Shown here: positions 9,367 through 18,118 of the stretch, piece after piece
How the letters are laid out: every line of letters starts with the position of its first letter
How positions within the stretch are numbered: position 1 is the first letter of the stretch
NCBI RefSeq assembly: GCF_013912375.1
Contig: NZ_JACETV010000008.1
Coordinates: 124,001 to 188,000 of the forward strand
DNA length: 64,000 nt
Direction of reading: 5' to 3'
Source of the DNA: Emticicia sp. BO119
Lineage (GTDB): Bacteria; Bacteroidota; Bacteroidia; Cytophagales; Spirosomataceae
The notes under the pieces: model-generated
What the model was told of the DNA's origin: nothing
Seen by the model: the letters and a program-made list of their open reading frames with translations, nothing else
Database searches by the model: none
Translations under genes and position numbers: made by a program

Positions 9367-11511
9367 TTACAAAGTTTTTACTAATTCTTTCTGTTTTGCT
9401 GTGAGCCTGAATCGATCTCCATAAGTATCAGCCAGGCGGTCAGCCTCTTTCAGGAATGTTTCTATTCCAACATAATCGGGAAAATTAAGTGTGCCACCTG
9501 CATAAGCCGGGAAACCCCAGGCAAGAATAGAACCGATATTGCCATCTAACCGGGTAATAAGCACACCTTCGTCCAGGCAACGAATTGATTCCACTACCTG
9601 ACGATACAATAGACGTTTTTTTATTTCTTCCATATCTGGCTGGTTATCAGAAACCGGAAAATATTTTGCCAAACCTTCCCAAAGGTACTTCTTACCATCG
9701 GCGGGGTATTCATAAAATCCTTTCTTATTCTTTTTACCCAATCTATCCAGATCTTCAACCATCATTTTGGTTACCTGAAATGTAGGGTCATTTTCTCCCA
9801 AAGCACCATCCTTAATAGCTTGTTTTGAGATTTTCAAGGCTAAATCCAGTGCTACTTCGTCTGAAACCGCCAAAGCTCCAACAGGCATTCCTGCGTTTTT
9901 CCCGGCATTTTCTATCAATACCGGGTCAACCCCATCATTCAATAAAGCTATGCCTTCATAGGTATAAGTCCCGAAACAGCGGGAAGTATAAAAGCCTCTG
10001 GAATCGTTTACTACAATCGGAGTCTTTCTGATTTTTTTAACATAATCTACTGCCAATGCCACAGCATAATCAGAGGTTTCTTTTCCACGAATCAACTCCA
10101 CCAGCATCATTTTATCAACAGGCGAAAAGAAATGAATGCCAATAAAGTTTTCGGGTTTTGCCGATGCATTTGCTAATCCTGAAATCGGAAGCGTTGAAGT
10201 ATTTGAACCGAACACGCCACCCTCTGCCAGCATTGGTTCTGCTTCTTTGGTAACCATGGCTTTTAATTCACGATTTTCAAAAACTGCTTCTATAATCAAA
10301 TCACACCCTTTTAAGTCTTCTACCTTATCAGTTGTTTTTATCAGGTTTAATAATTGTTCGCCCTTCTCAACTGTTGTTTTGCCTTTCTCTATACCCTTTT
10401 TTATCAAATTTCTTGAATAATCTTTCCCTTTTTCGGCACCTTCTACACTTACATCTTTTAAAATTACCTCAATACCAGCCATTGCTGAAACATAGGCAAT
10501 ACCTGAGCCCATAAAGCCTGCGCCTAAAATTCCCAGTTTCTTCACTTCGGTTTTAGGAACATCTTTCGGGCGACTGGCACCTTTATCTGCTTCGTTTTTA
10601 CCAAGAAACATTACACCTATCAGGTTTTTAGCCTCCTTTGATGTGGCCACCTTCACAAAATGCCTTACTTCTACTACAATAGCCCTATCCATATTTACCT
10701 GCAAGCCCTCATAGACACACGACAAAATCTCAATCGGAGCTGGATAATTTCCTTTGGTTTTATCCATTATCATGGCTGTGCCACCTGCAAAGGTACGCAT
10801 ACCAGTCGGAGATTGTACATTGCCACCAGGTACTTTATAATTTTCACGAGCTTTAATTGCTCCGGTTTTCTTATCAATTTCATCCCAGGGCTGAATCGCA
10901 TTCGGATTAGCCAATACCCACTTAATGGCTTTTTCCATGAGTTCTTCTCTGCTATTGGCCAGATCGTTTACCATTCCATAGCCAAGTGCTTCTTTGGGAT
11001 TTACCCGTTTTCCCTCTACCATTAGCATCAAAGCCGCCTCCATGCCAATAATACGTGGCAGACGTTGAGTACCACCACCACCGGGTAATAAACCCAATTG
11101 CACCTCGGGCAAGCCAATTTGTGCTTTAGGATTATCTAAGGCAACCCTATAATGGCATGAAAGACATACTTCATAGCCACCACCCAAGGCAGTGCCATTG
11201 ATAGCGGCTACAACGGGTTTACCACAGGTTTCGAGCTTACGGAAAATATTATTAAAATCAAGAGAAAATTTAAAGGTTTCAGAAGGGTTTTTATCATTGT
11301 TTTTTAAAAGCATTTTCACATCAGCTCCAGCTATAAACTCATTTTTTTCAGAGGTAATAATAATACCTTTTACAACTGGGTCGGTATAGGCACTTTGAAG
11401 ATGTGATTCAAATTCAGGGATAGAAATATCATTTAATACATTCATGGGCGAAGTAGTCATATTCCAGCTGATAATCGCCACATTGTTTTCGATTCTATAA
11501 TTGATTTCCAT
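9367..11511 (-). CDS. fadJ: Bifunctional enoyl-CoA hydratase/3-hydroxyacyl-CoA dehydrogenase (FadJ/FadB type)
   Basis: This 714-residue protein should carry out the hydratase and NAD-dependent dehydrogenase steps of fatty-acid beta-oxidation. The N-terminal crotonase domain (about 1-190) has the oxyanion and catalytic segments IAGADVKML, GTALGGGYEVCLS and LPEVQLGLLPGGGGTQRL, with both catalytic Glu positions retained. The NAD-binding motif GAGFMGSGIA lies near 328 and the dehydrogenase catalytic segment GIHFFSPVDKMMLVE near 455. The C-terminal 3HCDH domains are complete. The thiolase partner (fadA/fadI) is not adjacent. The gene is two bases downstream of a nucleotidyltransferase-like gene and 34 bases upstream of recJ, so the three probably share a transcript. 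Confidence 0.92.
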   Translation of the reverse strand: MEINYRIENNVAIISWNMTTSPMNVLNDISIPEFESHLQSAYTDPVVKGIIITSEKNEFIAGADVKMLLKNNDKNPSETFKFSLDFNNIFRKLETCGKPVVAAINGTALGGGYEVCLSCHYRVALDNPKAQIGLPEVQLGLLPGGGGTQRLPRIIGMEAALMLMVEGKRVNPKEALGYGMVNDLANSREELMEKAIKWVLANPNAIQPWDEIDKKTGAIKARENYKVPGGNVQSPTGMRTFAGGTAMIMDKTKGNYPAPIEILSCVYEGLQVNMDRAIVVEVRHFVKVATSKEAKNLIGVMFLGKNEADKGASRPKDVPKTEVKKLGILGAGFMGSGIAYVSAMAGIEVILKDVSVEGAEKGKDYSRNLIKKGIEKGKTTVEKGEQLLNLIKTTDKVEDLKGCDLIIEAVFENRELKAMVTKEAEPMLAEGGVFGSNTSTLPISGLANASAKPENFIGIHFFSPVDKMMLVELIRGKETSDYAVALAVDYVKKIRKTPIVVNDSRGFYTSRCFGTYTYEGIALLNDGVDPVLIENAGKNAGMPVGALAVSDEVALDLALKISKQAIKDGALGENDPTFQVTKMMVEDLDRLGKKNKKGFYEYPADGKKYLWEGLAKYFPVSDNQPDMEEIKKRLLYRQVVESIRCLDEGVLITRLDGNIGSILAWGFPAYAGGTLNFPDYVGIETFLKEADRLADTYGDRFRLTAKQKELVKTL

Positions 11512-11513
11512 TT

Positions 11514-11987
11514 TCAGGGTTGAATTTTATGCTTTAAAATTAAATCTGCTTTTGTTAAATCTTTTTTTCGTCCAAAGAGTCTGAATATCCTTTCCTGTTC
11601 ATTAAGGGTAGGTATTCTCACAGATAGTTGATTAATATTTATTTCAAAGTATTCAGTTATCTGTAGTATTTGCCACTCTCCGTGATGAAATACTTCTAAA
11701 TCTCCCATTACTTCTACCAGAATATTCTCCCATTGAAATCTTCCGAAAACAGAACGAAACTTATGGGCACCATCTGGTGTGTACTCTCTTACTTTATTGG
11801 CTTCCCAAAGCTCTTTTAAAAAGCTGGCATCGCGAGATGAAGTCAGTAAATCAATGTCGTCGGTTATTTCTAAGGGAATCCTGGTCAAAACAAGGGCCGA
11901 ACTACCAATGATATAGAATGGGTCTTGTAGTTTTGCCAAATCATCAGATAAAAAGGCAATTGATTTTTCTATTTTCTCTTTCAACAT
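11514..11987 (-). CDS. Nucleotidyltransferase-superfamily protein
   Basis: The 157-residue protein contains IIGSSALVL followed by DDIDLLTS, the GS(x)-DxD core of the DNA polymerase beta-like nucleotidyltransferase fold (MNT/AbiEii-like or DUF6036-like). It is a minimal domain without a C-terminal partner domain, and no HEPN or toxin gene is beside it. The stop is two bases before the fadJ start, so translation is probably coupled, an unusual partner for a beta-oxidation gene. Substrate and role are unknown. A palindrome lies 20 bases upstream of the start. Confidence 0.65.
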   Translation of the reverse strand: MLKEKIEKSIAFLSDDLAKLQDPFYIIGSSALVLTRIPLEITDDIDLLTSSRDASFLKELWEANKVREYTPDGAHKFRSVFGRFQWENILVEVMGDLEVFHHGEWQILQITEYFEININQLSVRIPTLNEQERIFRLFGRKKDLTKADLILKHKIQP

Positions 11988-12006
11988 AAGGATATGTTTC
12001 CAACAA

Positions 12007-12022
12007 AGTATGCAAGCATACT
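12007..12022. promoter_or_regulatory. Palindromic candidate operator upstream of the nucleotidyltransferase-fadJ-recJ genes
   Basis: AGTATGC-AA-GCATACT has 7-base perfect arms with a 2-base spacer. It sits between the -7-like element at 12029-12036 and the ATG at 11987, where the transcription start would be expected, so a repressor bound here would block initiation. The regulator is not identified. Confidence 0.4.
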
Positions 12023-12028
12023 GTCATG

Positions 12029-12036
12029 CAAATATA
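12029..12036 (-). promoter_or_regulatory. -7 element for the nucleotidyltransferase-fadJ-recJ unit
   Basis: On the minus strand this reads TATATTTG (TAnnTTTG), 42 bases upstream of the ATG. No clear TTTG is found at the -33 position. Confidence 0.4.
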
Positions 12037-12179
12037 GAAAATTATGTATAAGGTGTTTTGCCTGTAATATAAATTTTAGCTGGAGTACTTTTTGTTATGT
12101 GAATAAATTATTTGTATCTTTTGTAGAAAGCACACTAATTTGAAAGAGGGCGTTCAGTCAGTATTAGGATATTTTTTTG

Positions 12180-12542
12180 CTATGCCAACAGGGTTATGAG
12201 TAAGGCAAGAATAGCCGGTACTGCCTGAACTACAAATATTCTTCTACTTGCTGAAATAGCTCCATAAATACCTGCCACAATTACACATCCTAAAAAGAAA
12301 TAAGCTACATTTTTGCTCCATACTACATCTGAAATTAGTAAAGACCATATTAGTCCTGCTGATAGAAATCCATTATATAAACCTTGATTTGCTGCTAACG
12401 AAATAGTCTTAGGGAATAACTCTTTAGGAAAGTTTTTAAATACCTTTGGTCCTCTGGTAGTCCAGGCAAACATTTCGAGGTATAAAATATAGAGATGTTC
12501 AAGGGCAACTGCACCAATCAGAATTTTAGATAGGATTTCCAT
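12180..12542 (-). CDS. DUF1304 family inner-membrane protein
   Basis: The 120-residue protein is four predicted transmembrane helices (about 3-22, 48-68, 75-95 and 98-118). It starts with the family hallmark ILIGAVALEHLYILYLEMF and has the conserved segment AANQGLYNGFLSAGL between helices 1 and 2. DUF1304 proteins are small inner-membrane proteins of unknown function. It is 52 bases downstream of the LD-carboxypeptidase gene on the same strand and could be read from the same transcript. Confidence 0.85.
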   Translation of the reverse strand: MEILSKILIGAVALEHLYILYLEMFAWTTRGPKVFKNFPKELFPKTISLAANQGLYNGFLSAGLIWSLLISDVVWSKNVAYFFLGCVIVAGIYGAISASRRIFVVQAVPAILALLITLLA

Positions 12543-12594
12543 TAGTCAGGTATTATAGGTTATCGGGTACAATATAGGTAATTTAGCTGATTAT

Positions 12595-13500
12595 TTACTG
12601 AAACGTCAGAACAGTTTTAGAGGTGTTTACTTTTAAATTGGCTACTCTTCCACATGGTATTGCCCAATTAGCGTTATCATGTCCGGTCGGGAATCCAAAA
12701 CAGACCGGATAGTTGTACTCTGAAACGTGTTCTGCAATAATTTCATAGGCTGTTTTCCCGAAAGGTTCATCATTTTCTTTGCTATCCGTAAACGAACCAA
12801 CAATTAATCCTTGTAGGTTTCGGAGTTTACCGACCCGTTTTAACTGAACCATCATGCGGTCGATGTTATACAAATATTCGCCTATATCTTCAATAAACAG
12901 AATTTTATCATCCCAGTTAATATCTGATTGTGAACCCACCAGATGAGCCAATAGACACAGATTCCCTCCTATTATTTGCCCTTGTGTTACACCGATTCTA
13001 TCCAATTCATCACCGCTTACCTCATACTTCTTATTCTCACCAAAAAGAAAAGCATGCAGGGTTTCAAGCGAGTAATTGTCTTTCATAAATGTCTTAGGCA
13101 TAGGTGCATGCAAACTTTGAAAACCCAAAGACTGAATATGACTATGGACTGCGGTAATATCAGAAAAACCAACAACCCATTTAGGGCTTTGCCGAAATAC
13201 TGTAAAATCTATGTTGTCGATAATCCTTGAACTACCGTAACCCCCACGAGCTGAAAAAATTGCTTTAACAGAGGAATCATCCAGCATTTTCTGAAAATCT
13301 TGCGTGCGAATTTTGTCTGTTCCCGCAAATCCATAATAAGAGGCACTAACTGACTCTCCAATTATTACTTCTAAGCCCCAATTATCTTTCATTAACTGAA
13401 TGGCTGGCTGAATACCGTCAGGGTTGAGTTTACTGGCTAAGGCCACTATGGCTACTTTATCACCTTTTTGTAAGGCTTGTGGGGCAATTAATGATTCCAA
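12595..13500 (-). CDS. ldcA: LD-carboxypeptidase (peptidase family S66)
   Basis: The 301-residue protein shows the S66 landmarks: PQALQKGDKVAIVA near the N-terminus, SARGGYGSSRIIDNID (83-98), the nucleophile segment GFSDIT with Ser113, the catalytic Glu region LFIEDIGEYLYNIDR, and PTGHDN with the catalytic His near the C-terminus. The family removes the terminal D-Ala from murein tetrapeptides during cell-wall recycling. No signal peptide is present, which agrees with a cytoplasmic recycling enzyme. The gene lies 15 bases after the potassium-channel gene and is probably co-transcribed with it. Confidence 0.88.
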   Translation of the reverse strand: MESLIAPQALQKGDKVAIVALASKLNPDGIQPAIQLMKDNWGLEVIIGESVSASYYGFAGTDKIRTQDFQKMLDDSSVKAIFSARGGYGSSRIIDNIDFTVFRQSPKWVVGFSDITAVHSHIQSLGFQSLHAPMPKTFMKDNYSLETLHAFLFGENKKYEVSGDELDRIGVTQGQIIGGNLCLLAHLVGSQSDINWDDKILFIEDIGEYLYNIDRMMVQLKRVGKLRNLQGLIVGSFTDSKENDEPFGKTAYEIIAEHVSEYNYPVCFGFPTGHDNANWAIPCGRVANLKVNTSKTVLTFQ

Positions 13501-13515
13501 ATCAGTTTGTTTTGT

Positions 13516-14475
13516 TTAATAATTCAAGTTGGCAGACCTGTAATTACCTACTTTCTTTAAATCTAATATATAGGTTTCATCACCATCTTCTTCAATCATA
13601 GGTGTAAATTTTGCACCCCAAACAATTTCTTCTGTTTTATAGGAATGCCGTACATGAACCGCATCTGCAAAGGTATCATCAACGCCTTGAATAGCAATCA
13701 TAAATTCTGCATCACTGGTGGCCAATGATTCAGGCGTTTCATTATACATCGGACTATCTTCGGTAAGTGGGTGAACGATTGTCCAGTCTGTCGGGAAGAA
13801 GTTGACCTTTGATCTTTCCAACTTCAACCCATAATACCTTCTGTTCAGAACACCATTTCTCTCTTCAATCTTTGAAAATACCAGGCTTACTTCCATATTA
13901 ATGAGTTGATTACTTCTTTCGTTTACCATTCTGAACATAAACGCATTGATATTCAGGTAGGGTGCAATCAGGGCATTGGTACTGAATAAAATACGCGGAT
14001 TTGGTTTTGAAAAACGGCCATACAGTAATCCTGTTACAATTGCAAACATCATTAATCCCACTAACGATTCAAGGCTCGAAACCCAACTGGCAGCAAATCC
14101 ATCAGGAGAAATACGACCATAACCAACTGTAGTAAGTGATTGTGCACTAAAAAAGAATGCATCCCAGAATTGTGAATGTACACTCGTCATATTCACCCCT
14201 ACCAGGTGCTCTACCCCTATTATATAGTAGGTAATAGCAAAAAGAAAATTGAGCAAAAGGTAAACCATCAATACAATAAGGAAAAAAGTACCCCACCGCA
14301 TCATGATAAACCTATTATAGATATTCAACCATGCCTCAAATGATTGACCTTTACGTTTAATATTAAATTGTCCGTCTTGTTTGAGAAGTCTTTTCCGGCG
14401 GTCGGTCAGTTTTGTGCCAAATCCTAAATCCTGACGATTACTTTCATTTTCGACAAGTACATTTTTTTTGCTCAT
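13516..14475 (-). CDS. Inward-rectifier-type potassium channel (KirBac family)
   Basis: The 319-residue protein has two transmembrane helices (about 62-86 and 134-153) flanking a pore loop with selectivity filter TVGYG (116-120) followed by R, as in Kir channels. A long C-terminal immunoglobulin-like cytoplasmic domain follows (about 158-319; NTNALIAPYLNINAFMFRM, IVHPLTEDSPMY). The N-terminal stretch is basic. The layout matches KirBac proteins. In this window it is followed by LD-carboxypeptidase. No gating partner is visible. Confidence 0.9.
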   Translation of the reverse strand: MSKKNVLVENESNRQDLGFGTKLTDRRKRLLKQDGQFNIKRKGQSFEAWLNIYNRFIMMRWGTFFLIVLMVYLLLNFLFAITYYIIGVEHLVGVNMTSVHSQFWDAFFFSAQSLTTVGYGRISPDGFAASWVSSLESLVGLMMFAIVTGLLYGRFSKPNPRILFSTNALIAPYLNINAFMFRMVNERSNQLINMEVSLVFSKIEERNGVLNRRYYGLKLERSKVNFFPTDWTIVHPLTEDSPMYNETPESLATSDAEFMIAIQGVDDTFADAVHVRHSYKTEEIVWGAKFTPMIEEDGDETYILDLKKVGNYRSANLNY

Positions 14476-14560
14476 AAGTATAAAGACTTTTTCTTAGGGT
14501 GGTTGCTAATTGTTTTTAGCAATTTAACAAAATAGTCTCTAAAAAAGGTTTAGCAAGAGC

Positions 14561-14866
14561 TTATAAAAAAATAACATCGTCAATTACGGATTCCCCTACA
14601 TCTTTGTTGACAAGGTCTATTAATTTGGTTTTTGCCATAAATAATTCCTGACGTAGAGGAGAAGAATCTATCCGAAGGTATAATACCCGGTTTTTTACGT
14701 AGATTTCTTTTGTGCGTGAAGCAATGATTTTCCCCATCATACGCTCCCAGAAAGCTTCAAGGTAGGTCTCATTGAATTTCGATTTAAGGTTAAAAGTCTT
14801 CAGAAATGCTTCGATGGCATCTTTTAAAGGCGTAGCCTGGGAACGACGAGCGGTTTCTGATGGCAT
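14561..14866 (-). CDS. DUF721 (DciA-like) protein
   Basis: The 101-residue protein is a DUF721 domain: LKDAIEAFLKTFNLKSKFNE, then AFWERMMGKIIASRTKEIYV and the conserved LYLRIDSSPLRQELFM. Proteins of this family include DciA, a helicase loader or operator in many bacteria, but in Bacteroidota the role is less certain, so no gene name is given. It lies between a strong hairpin (14903-14940) that separates it from ybbR and the Kir gene downstream. Confidence 0.8.
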   Translation of the reverse strand: MPSETARRSQATPLKDAIEAFLKTFNLKSKFNETYLEAFWERMMGKIIASRTKEIYVKNRVLYLRIDSSPLRQELFMAKTKLIDLVNKDVGESVIDDVIFL

Positions 14867-14902
14867 CGGTCAATGACTGGATAATTGTAAAATGATGAAA
14901 AC

Positions 14903-14940
14903 AGCTACAAAATGAAGAATTGTTGGTTCATTTTGTAGCT
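14903..14940 (-). terminator. Strong hairpin between ybbR and the DUF721 gene
   Basis: AGCTACAAAATGAA (14903-14916) and TTCATTTTGTAGCT (14927-14940) form a perfect 14-bp stem with a 10-base loop. Read on the minus strand the stem is followed by a T-rich GTTTTCATCATTTT. It lies 52 bases after the ybbR stop, so it probably ends the nusB-ybbR transcript. Confidence 0.55.
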
Positions 14941-14991
14941 AAAATCATATAAATTTATCAATATAACAAACGAAATAGCTGAATGTTTGTA

Positions 14992-15645
14992 CTATTTTAA
15001 CAACTCAGCTACCTCAAAACTTACTGAAACCCTTTCGGCACTAATTTTTACCAATGGGTTTTTCGGAAAAGGAATTGCAATCTGGTCGTCAAAATTGACA
15101 GCTAAATTTTTTGCCGGTATCTTCAAATAAAACGTATCCTGATACTCTTTTAAAGCTGAAGCAGGCCCCTCTATAATTAGCTCTGAAGGAGTTACATTAA
15201 TCAGGCTCGCTATTACAAAGTTCTTCTCTAAATCTACCCCAAGGCTATCCACCTTTAGGGTTATTTTCCTGATATATTTTCTCTCAAAATTTAAGGCAAA
15301 AGTATCTGCAACAATGTAGTTTATTTTAGAGTCTTTCAGTTTTGCTGAAAGTTTTTCTATTAAAACTGTAGTACTTAATTGTTTTTCGCTGTCTGGGTTT
15401 TCAACCTCGTATAACAATGGAGACGCATTGAAAGAAAAATTATCTTTTAATAAATTCCACCCTGTACTTGACAAACTTACCTTGATTGTTTTGGGCAAGG
15501 GGGTAACCGGCATATAGCGTGAATCGTCGTATATTACCTCGATAGGATAATTTATCTTGGTTGTATAGCCCGGCTTATTCAGGGCATTCAGCAACCAGAA
15601 TATACCGGCTGCTAAAAAACACAAGATTAATGTTTTAAAATTCAT
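14992..15645 (-). CDS. YbbR-like domain protein
   Basis: The 217-residue protein starts MNFKTLILCFLAAGIFWLLN, a membrane anchor, followed by two YbbR-type beta units (about 30-120 and 125-210; the second with ...LITVTPSELIIEGP spacing, here INVTPSELIIEGPASALK). I preferred this ATG to one five codons upstream. In Firmicutes YbbR (CdaR) regulates a diadenylate cyclase, but no such gene is adjacent here and the genomic setting (nusB-ytxH-DUF1573-yajC-ybbR) is the usual Bacteroidota one. It is the last gene before a hairpin. Confidence 0.75.
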   Translation of the reverse strand: MNFKTLILCFLAAGIFWLLNALNKPGYTTKINYPIEVIYDDSRYMPVTPLPKTIKVSLSSTGWNLLKDNFSFNASPLLYEVENPDSEKQLSTTVLIEKLSAKLKDSKINYIVADTFALNFERKYIRKITLKVDSLGVDLEKNFVIASLINVTPSELIIEGPASALKEYQDTFYLKIPAKNLAVNFDDQIAIPFPKNPLVKISAERVSVSFEVAELLK

Positions 15646-15701
15646 ACAATTATAAGGCACTTATACAGCACCTGGTTCACTCAGAATCTAACTTGTGAAT
15701 C

Positions 15702-15980
15702 TTATTTCTTTCTTGCAATTGATGTTTTCTCAAAAGTCAACCTTGCACCACCGCCTGCCGAAATTGTAACGGTTGTTTCATCTTTTGATACTATTTTACC
15801 GTGCATTCCTCCGAATGTTACTACTTCATCGCCTTCTTTTAATTCTTCTACCATTTTTTTCTGGTCTGAAGCTTTTTTCTGTTGCGGACGTATCATAAAA
15901 AAATAGAATACTGCAATCATGCCGACCATCATTATTATCGAAAACATTCCGTTTCCGCCTTGTGCTTGTAAGAGTACCAT
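15702..15980 (-). CDS. yajC: Preprotein translocase subunit YajC
   Basis: The 92-residue protein has one transmembrane helix (about 12-30) followed directly by FFMIRPQQKK, the YajC hallmark, then the conserved LKEGDEVVTFGGMHGKIVSKDETTVTI. YajC binds SecDF and assists Sec export. It lies between the DUF1573 lipoprotein gene (30 bases upstream) and ybbR (56 bases downstream), all on one strand. Confidence 0.95.
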   Translation of the reverse strand: MVLLQAQGGNGMFSIIMMVGMIAVFYFFMIRPQQKKASDQKKMVEELKEGDEVVTFGGMHGKIVSKDETTVTISAGGGARLTFEKTSIARKK

Positions 15981-16010
15981 TTTAAATTGTTTTTATCTTT
16001 ATTAGTGGGG

Positions 16011-16502
16011 TTATTTCAATACTTTTTTTGCCTTATCCAATATGGCTTGCGCAGAATCAGCAGTCTGTTTTGCTAATACCTCTGCGGTAAATGACAGGAC
16101 GGTCTGTGGTGGAACAGCATTGGAATAAATGGTTACAAACTTTTTATTTACACCGACCTTTCCTAAACTATTAAAACGCACAACAATCTTGTCTTTCTGC
16201 CCGATTCCAACCGGGGTTTCAGGCTTTGAGGCTACAGTGCAACCACATTGTACCTGTACATTCAATATCTGTAGGGGGCTCTTACCTACATTTTTAAATA
16301 CAAATTCGTGTTCTTTTATATCGCCTTCTGTTAATGTGCCAAAATCAAAACTTTCATGGTCAAACTCAATTTTAGGGGCGTTTTCAGCAATAGCCAATGA
16401 GTCTGCACTACTCATGTTTCCCTTTGAATCAATAAGATTACATGAAAAATTCAGACTACCCAAAATTACAGTTGTAAATAAGGCCAATAATACTTTTTTC
16501 AT
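16011..16502 (-). CDS. DUF1573 lipoprotein
   Basis: The 163-residue protein has a lipoprotein signal ending LNFSC (Cys21). The mature part is a DUF1573 domain, an Ig-like fold, with FDFGTLTEGDIKEHEFVFKN and QCGCTVASKPETPVGIGQKD, the latter containing the conserved CGCT. Function is unknown; DUF1573 proteins are abundant surface or periplasmic proteins in Bacteroidota. The gene is embedded in the nusB-yajC unit. Confidence 0.85.
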   Translation of the reverse strand: MKKVLLALFTTVILGSLNFSCNLIDSKGNMSSADSLAIAENAPKIEFDHESFDFGTLTEGDIKEHEFVFKNVGKSPLQILNVQVQCGCTVASKPETPVGIGQKDKIVVRFNSLGKVGVNKKFVTIYSNAVPPQTVLSFTAEVLAKQTADSAQAILDKAKKVLK

Positions 16503-16530
16503 TATTTTACGGTTAACTTTGTACGTCTGA

Positions 16531-16851
16531 TTAGTTTTTTGCTTTTATCTGACTCATCAAAGACTCAACATCTTCTAATAATTTCTCGGCTTTCTGACGA
16601 GCCTCGCTCACTACTTTTTGTCCTTCTGCTTTAGCTGAGCTATCGCCACCTACTACTTCCATCGCTACTTCGTCACCTCTTTCAATCAAGTCATTGATAA
16701 ATTTCTGTAATTGCTCACGATACCTCGACAAACGGTAGGATAGTTTATCACGAGTGATTTCTCCTTTATCAGGTGCATATAAAACACCTAAAGCGGCTCC
16801 TGTGGCCACACCAACTAAAAATGAAATAAATGTTCTTGATGAATTGCTCAT
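16531..16851 (-). CDS. YtxH-domain small membrane protein
   Basis: The 106-residue protein starts MSNSSRTFISFLVGVATGA, continues into a Gly-rich single membrane helix (about 8-28, GVATGAALGVLYAPDKG) and ends in a charged, probably coiled-coil tail. The segment LYAPDKGEITRDKL is the YtxH signature. I preferred this ATG over one 22 codons upstream because the extension is not hydrophobic and does not resemble the family. The role is unknown; in other phyla the family is stress-induced. It sits between nusB and the DUF1573 gene. Confidence 0.8.
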   Translation of the reverse strand: MSNSSRTFISFLVGVATGAALGVLYAPDKGEITRDKLSYRLSRYREQLQKFINDLIERGDEVAMEVVGGDSSAKAEGQKVVSEARQKAEKLLEDVESLMSQIKAKN

Positions 16852-16943
16852 AATACCCGTGTCCCGGTTGGGATAGTTAATAATGGATAATAATTTAATT
16901 CTGTCCAGGACTAACAATAAGATAGTGCCCAGAAGTATTCAAT

Positions 16944-18080
16944 TTATTTATTGTCTAACATTCCCCTTCCGCTTTTGCGAATCTTACCCGATTCTTTCAA
17001 TTCTTTTGAAAGGCTGTCAAGGATACCATTCACAAACTGCCCGCTTTTGGGAGTGCTGTAATCTTTTGCTATTTCGATGATTTCGTTAATTGTAACTTTA
17101 ATCGGAATACTCGGGTAGTTCAACAACTCAATCAACGCCATTTTCAATAATATCTGATCTGTTTCTGAAATCCGCTCAATTTCCCAGTTTTTCAGTTTCG
17201 GAATCAGAATCTCTTCCAAATCCTTTTCTTCTAAAATACTTTTACGATACAAAGTTTGTAAAAAATCTTTTCTATCCTCCCATTCCTCATCTAAAAGAGT
17301 AATTTTAAATTTGCCATCTTCGACGAATGACTGAAACGTATGAGTGACTGCAGCACGCAGGGTTTCAATATCATCAATCCAGTACAAATCCTGCTTTTCG
17401 AAATACTCCCAAGTCAATTCATTTTTCAGGATAACATTTTTAAGCAGGTATTTTAAAAACGAGAAGTCTTCTTCTAAAGTATGATTCTTTTTTGCACAAT
17501 ATTCGGTATAATGCGTATTATTGCGCAGTACTTCGCGATATAATTTGGCGACCAGTACCTGCTCGGTACTCCAGTTGACATTACGACGAATAGCTTGGGT
17601 TTCTAAGAGTCTTTCCTGACGAAGTTTTTTAATAATCTGATTGTCAGACAGTTTCGATTGAGAAGCATCTCTTTCATCGGCTTCGGCACGGTTGGCCAGC
17701 TCAATAAAGAGTAATAAGATCTGTAAGTAAAAATCATGAACCCTTTCGGCCTCTAATATCATTCTACCGGCATAGTGATCAAAATCTTTTTTGTTTTTAA
17801 GCAGAAAAAAATCTTTGGCTTTTTCTACTGACATTTTCACTTCCTGCGGAGCACTGAAATCATCATCCTGCTGACGAGAAAAGGCTTCCTGAAGCAATTG
17901 TTGTCCTAATTTTTTGTATCCCTCTAATTTCTCACGGTCCTGAAATTCCATTGAATTCAAATCTGGAGCAAAATCATTTGCAATGAGGTCTAATGATAAC
18001 TGGAAATTCGCACCCTCAGCTTGTTTATAAGCATACAAGGCTTGCATCGCACGAATCCGTATGAGGCGTCTGTTAAGCAT
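16944..18080 (-). CDS. nusB: Transcription antitermination factor NusB, long Bacteroidetes form
   Basis: The 378-residue protein begins MLNRRLIRIRAMQALYAY, a NusB N-terminal helix, and its last 120 residues contain the NusB fold: LIPKLKNWEIERISETDQILLKMALIELLNYPSIPIKVTINEIIEIAKDYS, followed by FVNGILDSL. Compared with the E. coli protein of about 140 residues, a large helical, highly charged insertion (about residues 30-250) separates the first helix from the C-terminal bundle. Long NusB proteins are usual in this phylum. NusB with NusE binds boxA and prevents early termination in rRNA operons. It heads the nusB-ytxH-DUF1573-yajC-ybbR set. Confidence 0.9.
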   Translation of the reverse strand: MLNRRLIRIRAMQALYAYKQAEGANFQLSLDLIANDFAPDLNSMEFQDREKLEGYKKLGQQLLQEAFSRQQDDDFSAPQEVKMSVEKAKDFFLLKNKKDFDHYAGRMILEAERVHDFYLQILLLFIELANRAEADERDASQSKLSDNQIIKKLRQERLLETQAIRRNVNWSTEQVLVAKLYREVLRNNTHYTEYCAKKNHTLEEDFSFLKYLLKNVILKNELTWEYFEKQDLYWIDDIETLRAAVTHTFQSFVEDGKFKITLLDEEWEDRKDFLQTLYRKSILEEKDLEEILIPKLKNWEIERISETDQILLKMALIELLNYPSIPIKVTINEIIEIAKDYSTPKSGQFVNGILDSLSKELKESGKIRKSGRGMLDNK

Positions 18081-18110
18081 GGGCGTTCAAAGAACGATTT
18101 TATTAAGCTG

Positions 18111-18118
18111 CAAAATTA
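18111..18118 (-). promoter_or_regulatory. -7 element for nusB
   Basis: Minus-strand TAATTTTG (TAnnTTTG) lies 30 bases upstream of the nusB ATG. The -33 region is not a clear TTTG. Confidence 0.35.

Noticed and set aside
10660-11025. A 121-codon open frame on the plus strand inside fadJ
   Set aside because: It lies wholly antisense to a well-supported beta-oxidation enzyme and has no recognisable motif.
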